This document shows positions 49,205-58,632 of a stretch of 64,000 bases of DNA, one piece after another. How positions within the stretch are numbered: position 1 is the stretch's first letter; every line of letters starts with the position of its first letter. The stretch comes from Vibrio ostreae. Its GTDB lineage: Bacteria > Pseudomonadota > Gammaproteobacteria > Enterobacterales > Vibrionaceae. The notes under the pieces are model-generated. The model did no database searches. It saw nothing but the letters and a program-made list of their open reading frames with translations, and was not told where the DNA came from. The stretch spans positions 2,914,001-2,978,000 of the forward strand of contig NZ_CP076643.1 of assembly GCF_019226825.1 (NCBI RefSeq), in the 5' to 3' direction. Made by a program: the position numbers and the translations under genes.

Positions 49205-49242
49205 ATAAAAATGCCCCTGATAGGTTGGCCTATCAAGGGCAT
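49205..49242 (-). terminator. Terminator between spoT and trmH
   Basis: Reading leftward, ATGCCCTTGATAGG and CCTATCAGGGGCAT arms (one mismatch) around CCAA, followed by TTTTATT. It lies 56 bp beyond the spoT stop codon. Confidence 0.87.
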
Positions 49243-49297
49243 GATTTCCCTTGCTGCAAGCACTGCGCAGACGCGCGGCATTATCAGGCAGCGGGAG

Positions 49298-51418
49298 TTA
49301 GTGTTTTCTGCGGCGTACCTTGAGGGTGTACGGCATAGTGCGGATCTTACGCATGATGCCAGCCAGATGAACACGGTCTTTGGTAGTCAGCAACACAGTC
49401 ACTGTATAGAGGCGGCCATCGCGTTCTTCGGTCGACAGGCCATGAATGTTCGAGCCGGTCTTCGAGATCACATTAGTCAGTTCAGCCAGAGCGCCCTGAC
49501 GGTTCTGCATGTCGACTTTCAGTTCGGCTATGAACTCCTGATCGTAGTCTCGGGTCCATTCCACCGCCATGTACTTGTCCGGTTCACGCTGGTAACCACG
49601 CACGTTCGGACAGGTTTCACGGTGCACAACCAGACCACGACCCGGGGAGACATGGGCAATGATTGAATCGTCCGGGATCGGATGACAACAGTTGGCAAAG
49701 GTCAGCAGAATGCCATCCGCACCGCGGATTGGCAGTTTCTTCTTCGGCTTACCGTCATTGCTGCTGGTCGCGGTCAGAGCTTCTGCATCGCCAAGTAAAC
49801 GACGTGCAATGACTATGCTCATCAGCTCACCCAGACCAATTGCAGCCAGCAGATCGTTCTCGCTGGCGATCTTGAGATCGCTCAGCACCTGAGTGAGGCT
49901 TTCCTGGCCGATGTCGCTCAGTGACGGGCCACCCAGCGCATGGTTGAGCAGACGACGACCGAGTGAAATCGACTCTTCACGGCGCATGGTTTTCAGTACC
50001 TGACGAATCTTGGTGCGTGCACGTGAGGTCACGACATAGTTGAGCCAGGCTGCATTCGGACGCGCGCCCGGTGCACTGATGATCTCAACCGTCTGGCCGT
50101 TCTTGAGAGATTTACTCAGCGGGTAAGGCGTGCGATCGACGCGGGCGCCGACACAGGTGTTACCCACATCGGTATGGACGGCATAGGCAAAATCGACCGC
50201 GGTCGCGCCGACTGGTAATTCGACAATGCGGCCTTTCGGTGTGAAGACGTAAATCTCGTCCGGGAACAGATCCGATTTCACGTTTTCAATGAATTCAAAG
50301 GAGTTACCGGCACTTTGCTGCAGCTCAAGCAGGCTTTGCATCCAGCGCTGCGCTTTAATTTGTGCCGTGGTTCCGCCACGTTCGCCGTTGGCTTTGTAAG
50401 ACCAGTGTGCCGCCACACCTTTGTCCGCCATCTGGTCCATGTCTTCGGTACGGATCTGCACCTCGACCGGCACGCCGTGCGGGCCGACCATAGAGGTGTG
50501 GATCGACTGATAGCCGTTGGCTTTAGGTACTGCGATGTAATCTTTCATCCGCCCCGGACGTGGCTTGTACAGGCCGTGTACCTGACCGAGCACGCGATAA
50601 CAGGTATCGGCGCTATCGACAATCACGCGGAAGGCGTAAATATCCATGATGGTATGAAAACGCTGTTCTTTGGTTTTCATCTTGTTGTAGATGGAGAACA
50701 GGTTTTTCTCGCGCCCGAGCACACGTGCCGGCAGTCCGACTTCCTGCAGACGATCTTCGATTTCGTTGTGGATGCGCTGAATCATCTCTTTACGGTTACC
50801 GCGCGCCGCTTTAACCACCTCTTTTAACACGCGGTAGCGGTTAGGATATAAGGCTTCAAAGCCGAGTTCTTCGAGCTCGGTTTTGATGTTGTGAATACCG
50901 AGACGGTGGGCGAGCGGGGCGTAAATTTCCAGCGTTTCGCGCGCGATACGACGTTTCTTATCCGGACGCAGGGCACCTAAGGTGCGCATGTTGTGGGTAC
51001 GGTCAGAGAGCTTGATCAGAATAACGCGGATGTCCTGCACCATGGCGAGAACCATTTTGCGGAAGTTTTCGGCCTGAGCCTCTTTGCGATCGCGGAATTT
51101 GAGTTTATCCAGTTTGGATACGCCATCAACCAGTTCTGCGACTGCCTGACCAAACTGCTGCTCCAAATCTTCTTTGGTGACATCACAGTCTTCGATGACA
51201 TCATGCAGGAGAGCGGCTTGCAGAGTTTCCAGATCCAGGCGCATTTCGGCCAGGATGCGGGCAACGGCAACGGGATGGATAATGTAAGGTTCACCGCTGG
51301 AGCGGGTTTGCCCTTCATGGGCATCTCTTGCCACGACATAAGATTGGCGCAGAGCCTCAATTTGAGGCTCTGAGAGATATTCCTGGGCAACATCTTTGAG
51401 GCTATCGAATAGATACAA
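49298..51418 (-). CDS. spoT: Bifunctional (p)ppGpp synthetase/hydrolase SpoT
   Basis: Makes and mainly degrades the alarmone (p)ppGpp, with responses to carbon, fatty-acid and iron limitation. 706 residues. The HD hydrolase domain (about 20-200) has LLHDVIEDCDVT. The synthetase domain follows (GYQSIHTSMVGPHGVPVEVQIRT). TGS domain (VFTPKGRIVELPVGATAVDFAYAVH), then a C-terminal ACT domain (LAELTNVISKTGSNIHGLST). Follows rpoZ by 38 bp, as in E. coli gmk-rpoZ-spoT-trmH-recG. Confidence 0.98.
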   Translation of the reverse strand: MYLFDSLKDVAQEYLSEPQIEALRQSYVVARDAHEGQTRSSGEPYIIHPVAVARILAEMRLDLETLQAALLHDVIEDCDVTKEDLEQQFGQAVAELVDGVSKLDKLKFRDRKEAQAENFRKMVLAMVQDIRVILIKLSDRTHNMRTLGALRPDKKRRIARETLEIYAPLAHRLGIHNIKTELEELGFEALYPNRYRVLKEVVKAARGNRKEMIQRIHNEIEDRLQEVGLPARVLGREKNLFSIYNKMKTKEQRFHTIMDIYAFRVIVDSADTCYRVLGQVHGLYKPRPGRMKDYIAVPKANGYQSIHTSMVGPHGVPVEVQIRTEDMDQMADKGVAAHWSYKANGERGGTTAQIKAQRWMQSLLELQQSAGNSFEFIENVKSDLFPDEIYVFTPKGRIVELPVGATAVDFAYAVHTDVGNTCVGARVDRTPYPLSKSLKNGQTVEIISAPGARPNAAWLNYVVTSRARTKIRQVLKTMRREESISLGRRLLNHALGGPSLSDIGQESLTQVLSDLKIASENDLLAAIGLGELMSIVIARRLLGDAEALTATSSNDGKPKKKLPIRGADGILLTFANCCHPIPDDSIIAHVSPGRGLVVHRETCPNVRGYQREPDKYMAVEWTRDYDQEFIAELKVDMQNRQGALAELTNVISKTGSNIHGLSTEERDGRLYTVTVLLTTKDRVHLAGIMRKIRTMPYTLKVRRRKH

Positions 51419-51456
51419 ATTTCAGGCCCGAGTGTTGATTAATTCCTGAGGCAGAA

Positions 51457-51729
51457 TTAACGGTTGTGCACGATGCTGCTTACCGCTGCCAATTCTGCCG
51501 CTTCTTGCTCTTGCTGCTCTTGGCGTTCACGCGCGTCTAGCACATCTTTAGTGATAAGACCTTCTTCGATTTCGCGCAGAGCGATAACCGTTGGCTTATC
51601 GTTCTCTTCCGGCACCAGAGAGTCTTTACCGCCAGTTTGCATTTGACGAGCGCGGCGAGCCGCAATCAGAACCAAGTCGAAACGGTTACCAACTTTTTCA
51701 ACAGCGTCTTGAACAGTTACGCGTGCCAT
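51457..51729 (-). CDS. rpoZ: RNA polymerase omega subunit
   Basis: Assists folding and assembly of the beta-prime subunit and forms part of the ppGpp binding site 1. 90 residues, starting [29 protein letters not shown], the standard omega pattern. Lies between gmk and spoT. Confidence 0.98.
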   Translation of the reverse strand: MARVTVQDAVEKVGNRFDLVLIAARRARQMQTGGKDSLVPEENDKPTVIALREIEEGLITKDVLDARERQEQQEQEAAELAAVSSIVHNR

Positions 51730-51867
51730 GAGAACTCCAAATAGTTAACTAAAATGTTGAATGACGAGAAAGTATACAACCTAACGCTGTGAGATACTAG
51801 CGACAGGCTGGCAAATTCATTAATCCTTATCTGCGGCGCAACCACCGCAGATTAAGGCGAGGCGGGA

Positions 51868-52733
<866 letters not shown>

Positions 52734-52761
52734 TTGCGGCACAAGCGGATTGCGGTATAAT
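52734..52761 (+). promoter_or_regulatory. Promoter of the queuosine-precursor transporter gene
   Basis: -35 TTGCGG (52734-52739) and consensus -10 TATAAT (52756-52761), 16-bp spacer. Start expected near 52768, giving a leader of about 107 nt that ends in the preQ1-I-like element. Confidence 0.65.
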
Positions 52762-52832
52762 CGCCGCCCCATCGCGATTGGCTGAATTTTCGCCGTCCGA
52801 TACGATAATTTATCAGGAAACAGCGTTTTCCA

Positions 52833-52868
52833 TTTGGGTTCCCTCGCCCCCAAACCAAACCAAAAAGG
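52833..52868 (+). ncRNA. preQ1-I-like riboswitch on the yhhQ ribosome binding site
   Basis: Stem P1 TTTGGG (52833-52838) pairs with CCCAAA (52849-52854) across a 10-nt loop TTCCCTCGCC. An A-rich tail CCAAACCAAAAAGG (52855-52868) ends in the Shine-Dalgarno AAGG, 6 bp before the ATG. This size and layout, with GGTTC entering the loop, CCC closing it and an A-rich tail reaching the ribosome binding site, are those of preQ1 class I riboswitches. Loop CC with tail GG would close the pseudoknot and hide the ribosome binding site. The downstream gene imports preQ1/preQ0. Confidence 0.68.
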
Positions 52869-52874
52869 TACAAT

Positions 52875-53549
52875 ATGAGTCCGTTTTCGTCGGCGCAACA
52901 GCGCAAAGCCCTGACCGTTCTGGTCCTGTTTCATTTGATCATTATTGCGTCCAGTAACTATCTGGTCCAGATCCCGTTTACCCTGTTTGGTTTTCATACC
53001 ACCTGGGGCGCGTTTACCTTTCCGTTTATTTTTCTCGCCACAGACCTGACCGTGCGGATTTATGGTCCGGCGCTGGCAAGGCGTATCATCTTTCTGGTCA
53101 TGGTGCCATCGCTGGCGGTGTCCTACCTGTTATCGGTGATTTTTTATCAGGGTCAGTTTCAGGGCCTGGCGCCACTGGGTGAATTTAACCTGTTTGTGGC
53201 CCGGATTGCGATGGCCAGCTTTATGGCCTATCTGTTCGGCCAGATGCTGGATGTGCAGGTGTTTAACCGCCTGCGTCAGATGAAGCAGTGGTGGGTCGCG
53301 CCGACAGCCTCTACCTTGTTCGGTAATGCGCTCGATACGCTGGCATTTTTCGCGATTGCGTTTTATCACAGTCCGGATCCGTTTATGGCCGAACACTGGA
53401 GTGAAATTGCCCTGGTTGATTACAGTTTTAAGCTGATCATCAGTCTGGGCCTGTTTGTGCCGATGTACGGTGTGCTGCTCAACTACCTGGTCGCGAAGCT
53501 GACCAGGTTGAATGAGCCGCAAACGTCGGCGCTGCAGCAGTGCTCGTAA
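52875..53549 (+). CDS. yhhQ: Queuosine precursor transporter (YhhQ family)
   Basis: Inner-membrane importer of 7-deazaguanine precursors of queuosine (preQ0/preQ1), as shown for E. coli YhhQ. 224 residues with about six hydrophobic segments. Family-typical stretches: NYLVQIPFTLFGFHTTWGAFTFPFIFLATDLTVRIYG near the N-terminus, and TASTLFGNALDTLAFFAIAFY in the second half. AAGG lies 6 bp upstream of the ATG. It stands alone and is divergent from gmk. Confidence 0.93.
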   Translation: MSPFSSAQQRKALTVLVLFHLIIIASSNYLVQIPFTLFGFHTTWGAFTFPFIFLATDLTVRIYGPALARRIIFLVMVPSLAVSYLLSVIFYQGQFQGLAPLGEFNLFVARIAMASFMAYLFGQMLDVQVFNRLRQMKQWWVAPTASTLFGNALDTLAFFAIAFYHSPDPFMAEHWSEIALVDYSFKLIISLGLFVPMYGVLLNYLVAKLTRLNEPQTSALQQCS

Positions 53550-53614
53550 TCGAAGTGGTTGCCAAGTAAACAGGTTGCAAATAAAGCGGCGAGTCAATCA
53601 CAACGATACAAATG

Positions 53615-53649
53615 AAAAAGCCCGGGTCAGTTCAGACCCGGGCTTTTTT
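53615..53649. terminator. Bidirectional terminator yhhQ/actP
   Basis: AAAAAGCCCGGGTC and GACCCGGGCTTTTT arms around AGTTCA. A- and T-runs on both flanks let it serve both convergent genes. Confidence 0.95.
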
Positions 53650-53694
53650 GTTCACGGCTATTTTTTTGCTTTGCTGAGCTCAGCTCAGATCAGC

Positions 53695-55398
53695 TTAGTG
53701 CGAGTGTGCCTCGCCAGCACCTTTAGGGAAGCGGATCGATTCCACCATGTCCTGTACTTCGGTCGGTACTTCTGCGGTGAATTTATTCACCACAATCGAG
53801 ACCACAAAGTTCAGACACATACCCAGAGTACCGATACCTTCAGGACTGATACCGAAGAACCAGTTGTCCGGAGTGCTGGCTGCCGGGTTAATGAACTTGA
53901 AGTAGATGATGTACGCCGCCGTAAAGGCAATACCCGCTACCATACCCGCAATCGCGCCCTCTTTGTTCATCTTCTTATAGAAGATGCCGAGGATAATGGC
54001 CGGGAAGAAGGAAGCCGCTGCCAGACCGAAGGCGAAGGCCACCACCTGAGCCACAAAGCCCGGAGGGTTGATGCCGAGATAACCGGCGGCAACAATCGCC
54101 ACGACCGCCGCGCCACGCGCGGCCAGCAGTTCCTGTTTGTCGGTCATATTCGGTTTGAAGCCTTTTTTCAGCAAGTCGTGGGAAATTGAGGTTGAGATCA
54201 CCAGCAGCAGACCCGCTGCGGTTGACAGTGCAGCCGCCAGGCCACCCGCTGCCAGCAGACCCACAACCCAGTTTGGCAGTTTCGCCAGCTCAGGAGAGGC
54301 CAGTACGATGATGTCGCGGTTGATGTTCATCTCGTTGCGCTCGTCACCGGAGTAGAACATTTTGCCATCGCCGTTTTTATCTTCCCAACTGACCAGGCCT
54401 GTGCTTTCCCAGTTCTTATACCAGCTTGGAGCCTGTGCAGCGGCAACACCCTGCATATCCGGACCGTTAATGGTGTCGATCATGTTGACGCGGGCAAACG
54501 CCGCGACCGCAGGTGCTGTGGTGTACAGCAGCGAGATAAACAGCAGTGCCCAACCGGCAGAGATACGCGCGTCACGTACTTTTGGTACGGTAAAGAAGCG
54601 GATGATAACGTGTGGCAGACCTGCAGTACCGACCATCAGTGCCGCACAGATAAAGAACACGTCGACCATACTCTTATTGCCTTCGGTATACGCGGTAAAG
54701 CCGAGTTCCTGGGTCAGGCCGTCCAGTTTATCGAGCAGATAAACGTCTGAGCCGACGGAGGTGGAACCCATACCAATTTGTGGCAGCGGGTTACCTGTCA
54801 TCATGATAGAGGTAAAGATAGCCGGAACCAGGAAGGCGAAAATGAGGACACAGAACTGTGCCACCTGGGTGTAAGTGATACCTTTCATGCCGCCAAGTAC
54901 AGCGTAAAAGAACACGATGGCCATACCAATCACGATACCGATGTTGATGTCGACTTCCAAAAAGCGCGAGAACACGACGCCCACACCACGCATCTGCCCC
55001 GCCACGTAAGTGAATGAGACGAAGATGGCACAGAACACCGCAACCATACGCGCGGTTTTGGAGTAGTAACGTTCGCCGATGAAATCCGGTACCGTAAACT
55101 GGCCGAATTTACGCAGATAAGGAGCCAGGCAGAGTGCCAGCAGCACGTAACCACCGGTCCAGCCCATCAGATAAACGGCACCATCGTAACCGATGAACGA
55201 GATGATACCCGCCATAGAAATAAACGATGCTGCCGACATCCAGTCCGCCGCGGTCGCCATACCGTTCGCTACCGGGTGAACACCGCCGCCCGCCACATAA
55301 AACTCGCTGGTTGATCCGGCACGGGCCCAAATCGCGATACCGATATACAGGGCGAATGACAGGCCAACCAATAAAAACGTCCAAGTTTGAATATCCAT
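53695..55398 (-). CDS. actP: Cation/acetate symporter (SSS family)
   Basis: Sodium:solute symporter family member of the ActP type; imports acetate and related short acids. 567 residues and about 13 membrane segments. Family features: TSEFYVAGGGVHPVANGMATAADWMSAASF near the N-terminus, and FGLAAASFFPAIILGIFYKKMNKEGA. Paired with the DUF4212 gene 12 bp upstream, which is typical for this clade. Substrate assigned by similarity and by the nearby CrbR-like gene; other monocarboxylates are possible. Confidence 0.9.
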   Translation of the reverse strand: MDIQTWTFLLVGLSFALYIGIAIWARAGSTSEFYVAGGGVHPVANGMATAADWMSAASFISMAGIISFIGYDGAVYLMGWTGGYVLLALCLAPYLRKFGQFTVPDFIGERYYSKTARMVAVFCAIFVSFTYVAGQMRGVGVVFSRFLEVDINIGIVIGMAIVFFYAVLGGMKGITYTQVAQFCVLIFAFLVPAIFTSIMMTGNPLPQIGMGSTSVGSDVYLLDKLDGLTQELGFTAYTEGNKSMVDVFFICAALMVGTAGLPHVIIRFFTVPKVRDARISAGWALLFISLLYTTAPAVAAFARVNMIDTINGPDMQGVAAAQAPSWYKNWESTGLVSWEDKNGDGKMFYSGDERNEMNINRDIIVLASPELAKLPNWVVGLLAAGGLAAALSTAAGLLLVISTSISHDLLKKGFKPNMTDKQELLAARGAAVVAIVAAGYLGINPPGFVAQVVAFAFGLAAASFFPAIILGIFYKKMNKEGAIAGMVAGIAFTAAYIIYFKFINPAASTPDNWFFGISPEGIGTLGMCLNFVVSIVVNKFTAEVPTEVQDMVESIRFPKGAGEAHSH

Positions 55399-55410
55399 GT
55401 GCGAAACCTC

Positions 55411-55677
55411 TTAGTCTTCCTGTACGTTATACTTCTTGTCTAACGCGTTCATGCGTGCGACATAGATGAAAATCAGTGCGACAAAGGTGTAGATCGAACC
55501 TTGTTGAGCAAACCAGAATCCCAGTTTGAAGCCGCCAAGATGGATTGTGTTGAGTGCATCGACGAATAAAACGCCGGCACCGTAAGAAACAATGAACCAG
55601 ATCGCCAGCAGCGATCCCATTATTCTCAAGTTTTCCTTCCAGTAGGCTTGAGCGTGTTCTGTGGATTCGAACGACAT
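55411..55677 (-). CDS. DUF4212 small membrane subunit of the SSS symporter
   Basis: 88 residues from ATG 55677 (MSFESTEHAQAYWKENL), with GGAGAAGG upstream. Two transmembrane segments (about 22-42 and 55-75). Proteins of this type precede ActP-like symporters in many proteobacteria and probably act as an accessory subunit. An upstream extension of 27 codons in frame is unlikely. Confidence 0.9.
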   Translation of the reverse strand: MSFESTEHAQAYWKENLRIMGSLLAIWFIVSYGAGVLFVDALNTIHLGGFKLGFWFAQQGSIYTFVALIFIYVARMNALDKKYNVQED

Positions 55678-56072
55678 AGCCTTCTCCTTCCGTAGCTGTC
55701 TGAGTAGATGTGATGTTAATGTAATGTTACGGTTTTTAATGTAGCAGCGAAAAGGCAAGGGATCTGTGCAACTTTAGTCGTGACTCATACCACAGCTTAT
55801 GGTGTTAAATGAGGGGATTAGCTCAGTAGCACTGGGATGGTGCATTGTTAATGTTGTGTTAAATTAGCCAAAGGTCTAATCCGGCATAAAATGAGATTGG
55901 TGGTTAGACCAGTTTGTATGAGGTGCCGGTGTGGCAGCGTGCTTGCCGCCGATCAGGCCGCGAGGTATTTGTTTACACAAACTTTTCGTCACAAGCGGCG
56001 GTTTTCGTGCACAATAGATAAGCCGTGACCGAGCGGTGCGTTGTTAGGTTTCAGTAAGCAGAGGGAGTGACA
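55678..56072. other. Divergent region upstream of actP operon and nhaP2
   Basis: 395 bp with no gene. It holds the GGTCTAA/TTAGACC inverted repeat described separately, a TTTGT/ACAAA repeat near 55967, and a TAGATAAG element near 56016 that might be a -10 for nhaP2. I could not place the actP promoter with confidence. Confidence 0.4.
55873..55910. promoter_or_regulatory. Spaced inverted repeat upstream of actP operon
   Basis: GGTCTAA at 55873-55879 and TTAGACC at 55904-55910, centres 31 bp apart (about three helical turns), some 200-230 bp upstream of the DUF4212 ATG. It could be the site of a NarL/LuxR-type regulator such as the CrbR-like protein encoded 2 kb away. This is inference. Confidence 0.45.
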
Positions 56073-57818
56073 GTGGACGCAATTACCATCAACAGTTTTT
56101 TTTTGGTCGGTGCACTGCTGATCGCGCTCAGTGTGTTGCTGAGTCCGGTCTCATCCAAACTGGGCATTCCCATTCTGCTGGTGTTTCTCGCCGTGGGCAT
56201 GCTGGCCGGTGAAGACGGTGTCGGTGGTATTCTGTTTGATAATTATCCGGTCGCGTATCTGGTCAGTAACCTGGCCCTGGCGGTGATCCTGCTCGATGGC
56301 GGGATGCGTACCCGGGTGGCCAGTTTCCGGGTCGCTTTCTGGCCCTCGGTCTCCCTGGCGACCATCGGGGTGGCCATCACTACCGCACTGACCGGGTTGA
56401 TGGCAACCTGGTTGTTTGACCTTGATTTAATGCAGGGCATTCTGGTCGGCGCGATTGTTGGCTCGACGGATGCAGCGGCGGTATTTTCTCTGCTTAAAGG
56501 GCGCAGCCTCAATGAACGGGTCGGCTCGACACTGGAAATTGAGTCCGGTACTAACGACCCGATGGCGGTCTTTCTGACGGTTACCATGATTGCGGTGCTC
56601 TCCAGCAGCGGCAGTGAACTCAGTATCGGCTTCCTCGCGCTGAGTTTTATTCAGCAATTTGGTATCGGTGCGGCGCTGGGGTTGATTGGCGGCTGGTTGC
56701 TGTGGAAGCTGATTAACCGCAATCAGCTGCCGGAAGGCCTGTACTCGATTTTAACCGTCAGCGGCGGTCTGATCATTTTTGCGTTGTCGAATGCGCTCGG
56801 CGGCAGCGGTATTTTGTCGATTTATCTGGTCGGTCTGCTGATAGGTAACCGTCCGACCCGTAGTCGCCATTCGATTCTTAACGTGCTCGATGGCATGACC
56901 TGGCTGGCCCAAATCAGCATGTTCCTAGTGCTTGGCCTGCTGGTGACGCCGTCCAATCTGGTCACGATTGCCTTGCCGGGGCTGGCACTGGCATTTGGTA
57001 TGATTCTGTTTGCGCGTCCGATTTCGGTCTGGATTGGTTTACTGCCGTTTCGCAGTTTTACCGCCCGGGAAAAATGGTTCATTTCCTGGGTCGGCCTGCG
57101 CGGCGCGGTGCCTATCATTCTGGCGGTCTTCCCGATGATGGCGGGCCTGCCCGGAGCTCAGCTCTATTTTAACCTGGCATTCTTCGTGGTGATGGTCTCG
57201 CTGATAGTGCAGGGCGGCACGCTGACCAAAGCGATGGCACTGGCCAAAGTGGAGTTGCCACCCAAACCTGAGCCGATTTCGCGCACTGGCGTTGAAGTGT
57301 TCCCGACCAGTGAATGGGAGCTTCTGATCTATACCCTGAAAGAGGACAAGTGGTGTATCGGCGAACCGCTGCGTAATCTCTTTATGCCTGAAGGGACGCG
57401 GATTGCCGCCGTATTTCGCGATAAACAGCTGTTCCATCCGTCCGGGAGTACCCAGTTGCAGGAAGGGGACACCCTGTGTGTGCTGGCGCAGGATAAAGAT
57501 CTGGAAGCGCTCAGCCGTCTGTTCAGTGAAGCGCCGCACAAAGAGTCGCTGGCGCGTTTCTTCGGTGACTTCTTCCTGGACATCGAGGCAAGACTGTCGG
57601 ATGTCGCCATGCTGTACGGTCTGGATCTGGGTGAGGGGATTGAAGGCAAAACATTGCGCGATCTCGTTGGTGAGCACCTTGGTGCCACCCCGGTACTCGG
57701 TGACCATTTTGAATGGCAGGGGCTGTACTGGGTCGTGGCCGATGTGGTGGACTGGAAAGTAACGAAAGTGGGCTTACGTCTGCCGCCGGATGATGAGGAA
57801 ACGAAGCCGGGGGAGTAA
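56073..57818 (+). CDS. nhaP2: K+/H+ antiporter NhaP2 (CvrA-type)
   Basis: Inner-membrane CPA1 antiporter that expels K+ in exchange for protons, protecting against alkali cation load; V. cholerae NhaP2 is well studied. From GTG 56073 ([10 protein letters not shown]), with AGGGAG 5 bp upstream, it has 581 residues. About 12-13 membrane segments, including [14 protein letters not shown] (the transport-site region), then a cytoplasmic RCK/TrkA-C domain and a CorC-like C-terminal domain. A GTG two codons earlier overlaps the ribosome binding site. Confidence 0.93.
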   Translation: MDAITINSFFLVGALLIALSVLLSPVSSKLGIPILLVFLAVGMLAGEDGVGGILFDNYPVAYLVSNLALAVILLDGGMRTRVASFRVAFWPSVSLATIGVAITTALTGLMATWLFDLDLMQGILVGAIVGSTDAAAVFSLLKGRSLNERVGSTLEIESGTNDPMAVFLTVTMIAVLSSSGSELSIGFLALSFIQQFGIGAALGLIGGWLLWKLINRNQLPEGLYSILTVSGGLIIFALSNALGGSGILSIYLVGLLIGNRPTRSRHSILNVLDGMTWLAQISMFLVLGLLVTPSNLVTIALPGLALAFGMILFARPISVWIGLLPFRSFTAREKWFISWVGLRGAVPIILAVFPMMAGLPGAQLYFNLAFFVVMVSLIVQGGTLTKAMALAKVELPPKPEPISRTGVEVFPTSEWELLIYTLKEDKWCIGEPLRNLFMPEGTRIAAVFRDKQLFHPSGSTQLQEGDTLCVLAQDKDLEALSRLFSEAPHKESLARFFGDFFLDIEARLSDVAMLYGLDLGEGIEGKTLRDLVGEHLGATPVLGDHFEWQGLYWVVADVVDWKVTKVGLRLPPDDEETKPGE

Positions 57819-57820
57819 GA

Positions 57821-58450
57821 TTACGCGTTCAACTCGTTGAGCAAAATCACCGCCTGAGTGCGGTTTTTCACTCCGAGTTTACGGAAGATGGCCGTCATAT
57901 GCGCTTTGATGGTCGCTTCCGAGACATTGAGTTCATAGGCGATCTGCTTATTGAGCAGGCCATCGGACAGCATGCCCAGTACCTTGTACTGCTGCGGTGT
58001 CAGAGTGGCAATCTTTTCTGCTAAGTCATTGTAGCTGCTGCTGTCGGTCACCAGACCTTGCGGAAAATAGGGTTCTCCGCCCAGTACCTGGTTAATGGCA
58101 CTGATCAGCGTGCGCATATCACTCGATTTAGGAATAAAACCAAACGCGCCGTGCGATTTGGCCTGCGAGACCACAGGCGCATCTTCACTGGCTGAGACCA
58201 CCACGATCGGCAATTCCGGATATGCTGCGCGCAGGTGGATAAGCCCGGACATCCCGTTTGCGCCCGGCATTTTCAGATCCAACAGCAGCAAATCCGGTTC
58301 CGGCTCTTTTTCCAGCAGCGTCAGCAGCGCATCATGAGAATCCGCTTCCAGCAGGTTGGCCCCGCTGACCGCCATATGAACCGACTGGAACAGGGCATTA
58401 CGAAATAACGGATGATCATCGGCGATGATGATGGTGTAGGTAGAGTCCAT
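57821..58450 (-). CDS. crbR: LuxR-family response regulator, CrbR-like
   Basis: NarL/FixJ-type response regulator. From ATG 58450 (MDSTYTIIIADDHP) it has 209 residues. Receiver domain with D11/D12 and phospho-acceptor D58 (LLLDLKMPG); C-terminal LuxR helix-turn-helix (LSDGLLNKQIAYELNVSEATIKAHM). In V. cholerae, a CrbR regulator with kinase CrbS controls acs and the acetate switch, and its gene lies at the equivalent place (from memory). The kinase is not in this window. The start is the least certain part: no good ribosome binding site. It ends 2 bp from convergent nhaP2 with no terminator. Confidence 0.82.
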   Translation of the reverse strand: MDSTYTIIIADDHPLFRNALFQSVHMAVSGANLLEADSHDALLTLLEKEPEPDLLLLDLKMPGANGMSGLIHLRAAYPELPIVVVSASEDAPVVSQAKSHGAFGFIPKSSDMRTLISAINQVLGGEPYFPQGLVTDSSSYNDLAEKIATLTPQQYKVLGMLSDGLLNKQIAYELNVSEATIKAHMTAIFRKLGVKNRTQAVILLNELNA

Positions 58451-58569
58451 GAGTGTGCGCACTTTTAACAAATAAGTTGAATAAATTATTGTCTGCTTTG
58501 AAAATATGGACAATCTTCACACGCTAAAAGTCTGAACTATATCCCTATTTTGGGGCAGACTATTGCAAC

Positions 58570-58606
58570 AAAAAAGCGCCGGACGTCGAGTCGTACGTCC
58601 GGCGCT
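58570..58606 (-). terminator. Rho-independent terminator of pulA
   Basis: AGCGCCGGACGT and ACGTCCGGCGCT form a perfect 12-bp stem around an 8-nt loop. Reading leftward it ends in TTTTTTG, 26 bp past the pulA stop codon. Confidence 0.94.
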
Positions 58607-58632
58607 GCTTTACGCTCGCCAGTCAGAGACCA

